Of a stretch of DNA of 64,000 bases, positions 62,712 to 64,000 are shown piece after piece. A program made the translations under genes and the position numbers. Each line of letters begins with the position of its first letter. The first letter of the stretch is position 1. The stretch is from CAWCDJ01 sp963794265 (GTDB taxonomy: Bacteria > Acidobacteriota > Terriglobia > Bryobacterales > Bryobacteraceae). The notes beneath the pieces are model-generated. The model made no database searches. It saw only the letters and a program-made list of their open reading frames with translations, and was not told the origin of the DNA. The stretch is from positions 124,001 to 188,000 of the forward strand of contig CAWCDJ010000001.1 in NCBI GenBank assembly GCA_963794265.1, written 5' to 3'.

Positions 62712-64000
62712 ATGTGGGAGTCGCTGGCCACCGCGCGCAAGTACTTCCGGCGCTACCGGGCCGGCATGGCGGTAGGCTTTCTTTGCCTGATCCTGAAGGA
62801 CGTCGCGCAAGCCCTCCAGCCACTCATGATCAAGGGCGCGGTAGATGCCTTCGGGGCGCGCGGATCCACGCTGTTTGTGCGGTTTGCCGGCTACCTGGTG
62901 GGGCTGGCCGTGCTCAAGGGCGTGTTTCAGTTCTGGATGCGGGTCATCCTGATCGGGGTTTCGCGCGATATTGAGTACGACATCCGCAACGATCTTTTCC
63001 GGCACCTGGTAGGCCTGTCTCCGGATTACTATGCCCGCACCCGCACCGGCGACGTGATGGCCCGCGCCACCAACGACCTCAACGCCGTCCGCATGATGTT
63101 GGGACCCGGTGTGATGTACTGCTTCGAAACCGGCCTGACCTTCGCTCTGGCCATCGCCATCATGGTTTCCTTCGATTGGCGTCTGGCGCTGTTCGCGCTG
63201 CTGCCGGCGCCTGCGGTGAGCCTGGCGGTGATCGTCTCCGGCCGCGCGATTCACACCCGCTTCGAGCGGATCCAGGAAATGTTCTCGGATATCTCAAGCC
63301 GCGTTCAGGAGAACCTCTCGGGCGTCCGGATGATCCGGGCTTTCGTGCAGGAGAAGGCCGAACTGCGGCGCTTCGCGGAACTGAATCGGGAGTATATCGG
63401 CCAGAACCTGAAGCTGGTGCTGATCCAGGGCGTCTTCCAGCCGCTGCTCGAAGTCCTGATTGGGACCACCTTCCTGGTAGTGCTTTGGGTGGGCGGCCGC
63501 CAGGTGCTGCTGGGCCGCATCTCGATCGGCAGTTTCGCCATGTTCAACACCTACATGGGCATGCTCGTCTGGCCCATGATCGCTCTCGGATGGGTTGTGA
63601 ACCTGATGCAGCGGGGCAGCGCCTCGCTGACGCGCATCAACCAGATTCTGGCCGAGCGCCCCACGATTGCGCCGCCGCCCGAACCGGTACGCGTCGATGC
63701 GGTCCGCGGTGAGATCGCATTTTGCGATATTTCGATGGATTATGGCAGCGCATTGGCGCTCGATTCGATCGACCTGCGAATTCCCGCGGGAACGACGTTG
63801 GCGCTAGTCGGCCATACGGGCTCGGGGAAGAGCACGCTGGCCGCGCTGGTGCCGCGGCTGATGGACCCGACCGCAGGGAGCGTGACGCTCGACGGGATCG
63901 ACCTCCGCGCCCTGGATCCGGCGGACCTCCGCCGACAGATCGGCTTCGTCCCGCAGGAAACCTTCCTGTTCAGCGCCACCATCGCCGAAAATATCGCCTT
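62712..64000 (+). CDS. ABC transporter ATP-binding/permease protein (MsbA/MdlB-like), cut by right edge
   Basis: Read from ATG 62712 in one open frame to the window end (about 429 codons). The TMD half holds six helices from FLCLILKDVAQALQPLMIKG, with the intracellular-loop segments RTGDVMARATNDLNAVRMM and SRVQENLSGVRMIRAFVQEK. The ATPase half has Walker A GHTGSGKST and Q-loop VPQETFLF; signature and Walker B lie outside. It is a homodimer or half-transporter exporting lipid or drug. The gene starts two bases after the YdcF stop. Confidence 0.88.
   Translation, partial: MWESLATARKYFRRYRAGMAVGFLCLILKDVAQALQPLMIKGAVDAFGARGSTLFVRFAGYLVGLAVLKGVFQFWMRVILIGVSRDIEYDIRNDLFRHLVGLSPDYYARTRTGDVMARATNDLNAVRMMLGPGVMYCFETGLTFALAIAIMVSFDWRLALFALLPAPAVSLAVIVSGRAIHTRFERIQEMFSDISSRVQENLSGVRMIRAFVQEKAELRRFAELNREYIGQNLKLVLIQGVFQPLLEVLIGTTFLVVLWVGGRQVLLGRISIGSFAMFNTYMGMLVWPMIALGWVVNLMQRGSASLTRINQILAERPTIAPPPEPVRVDAVRGEIAFCDISMDYGSALALDSIDLRIPAGTTLALVGHTGSGKSTLAALVPRLMDPTAGSVTLDGIDLRALDPADLRRQIGFVPQETFLFSATIAENIA

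Overview
The window looks like chromosome from a high-GC acidobacterium, most likely Bryobacterales and close to Candidatus Solibacter. This is inferred from gene content. It has a duplicated FtsX/MacB-type orphan permease (ADOP), a Cys-free PQQ dehydrogenase paired with a diheme cytochrome, a tricorn-like S41 peptidase, secreted Gfo/Idh and alpha/beta-hydrolase proteins, and GC-rich palindromic repeats. I see no rRNA, tRNA or CRISPR array.

Layout: 0.0-1.6 kb, an ABC exporter coupled to an ECF sigma factor that runs off the left edge (minus). 1.8-5.3 kb, a secreted oxidoreductase and an ADOP permease (minus). 5.4-7.8 kb, the polymerase and ligase parts of LigD on opposite strands, overlapping at their 3' ends. 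7.9-10.1 kb, an acyl-CoA carboxylase operon (carboxyltransferase, small subunit-like protein, biotin carrier). 10.1-13.5 kb, an AT-richer accessory island with a frameshifted TPR array ending in a TPR-HNH protein and a brnTA toxin-antitoxin pair whose toxin is frameshifted. 13.6-16.4 kb, a secreted gluzincin/TPR protein and a secreted esterase-like hydrolase. 16.6-23.1 kb (plus), an aminotransferase, a methyltransferase, YraN, GalT, a TPR protein, YvcK and GlmU.

23.1-35.8 kb is mainly efflux: a lone RND pump behind a methyltransferase, then an MdtABC-like operon (adaptor plus two RND pumps) with YbaK downstream. A signal-peptide methyltransferase lies between. 36.0-39.2 kb is an exported GH2 beta-galactosidase with an operator-like palindrome in front. 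39.3-50.8 kb holds a tricorn-like protease, cytochrome c, a CtpA-family protein lacking both catalytic residues, a HAD phosphatase with a zinc-ribbon tail, small Cys proteins, a patatin, the PQQ dehydrogenase/cytochrome pair and a receiver protein.

51-64 kb carries a POTRA protein with a short barrel region, a 1187-residue GT2-GtrA-GT-C fusion, two sugar-type transporters with tiny membrane proteins, galactokinase, a CDP-alcohol phosphatidyltransferase, a YdcF-like protein and a truncated ABC exporter at the right edge. Beta-galactosidase, GalT, GalK and the symporter suggest galactoside use, although these genes are scattered. The most notable items are the glycosylation fusion, the CtpA pseudoprotease and the decayed TPR-HNH/brnTA island.
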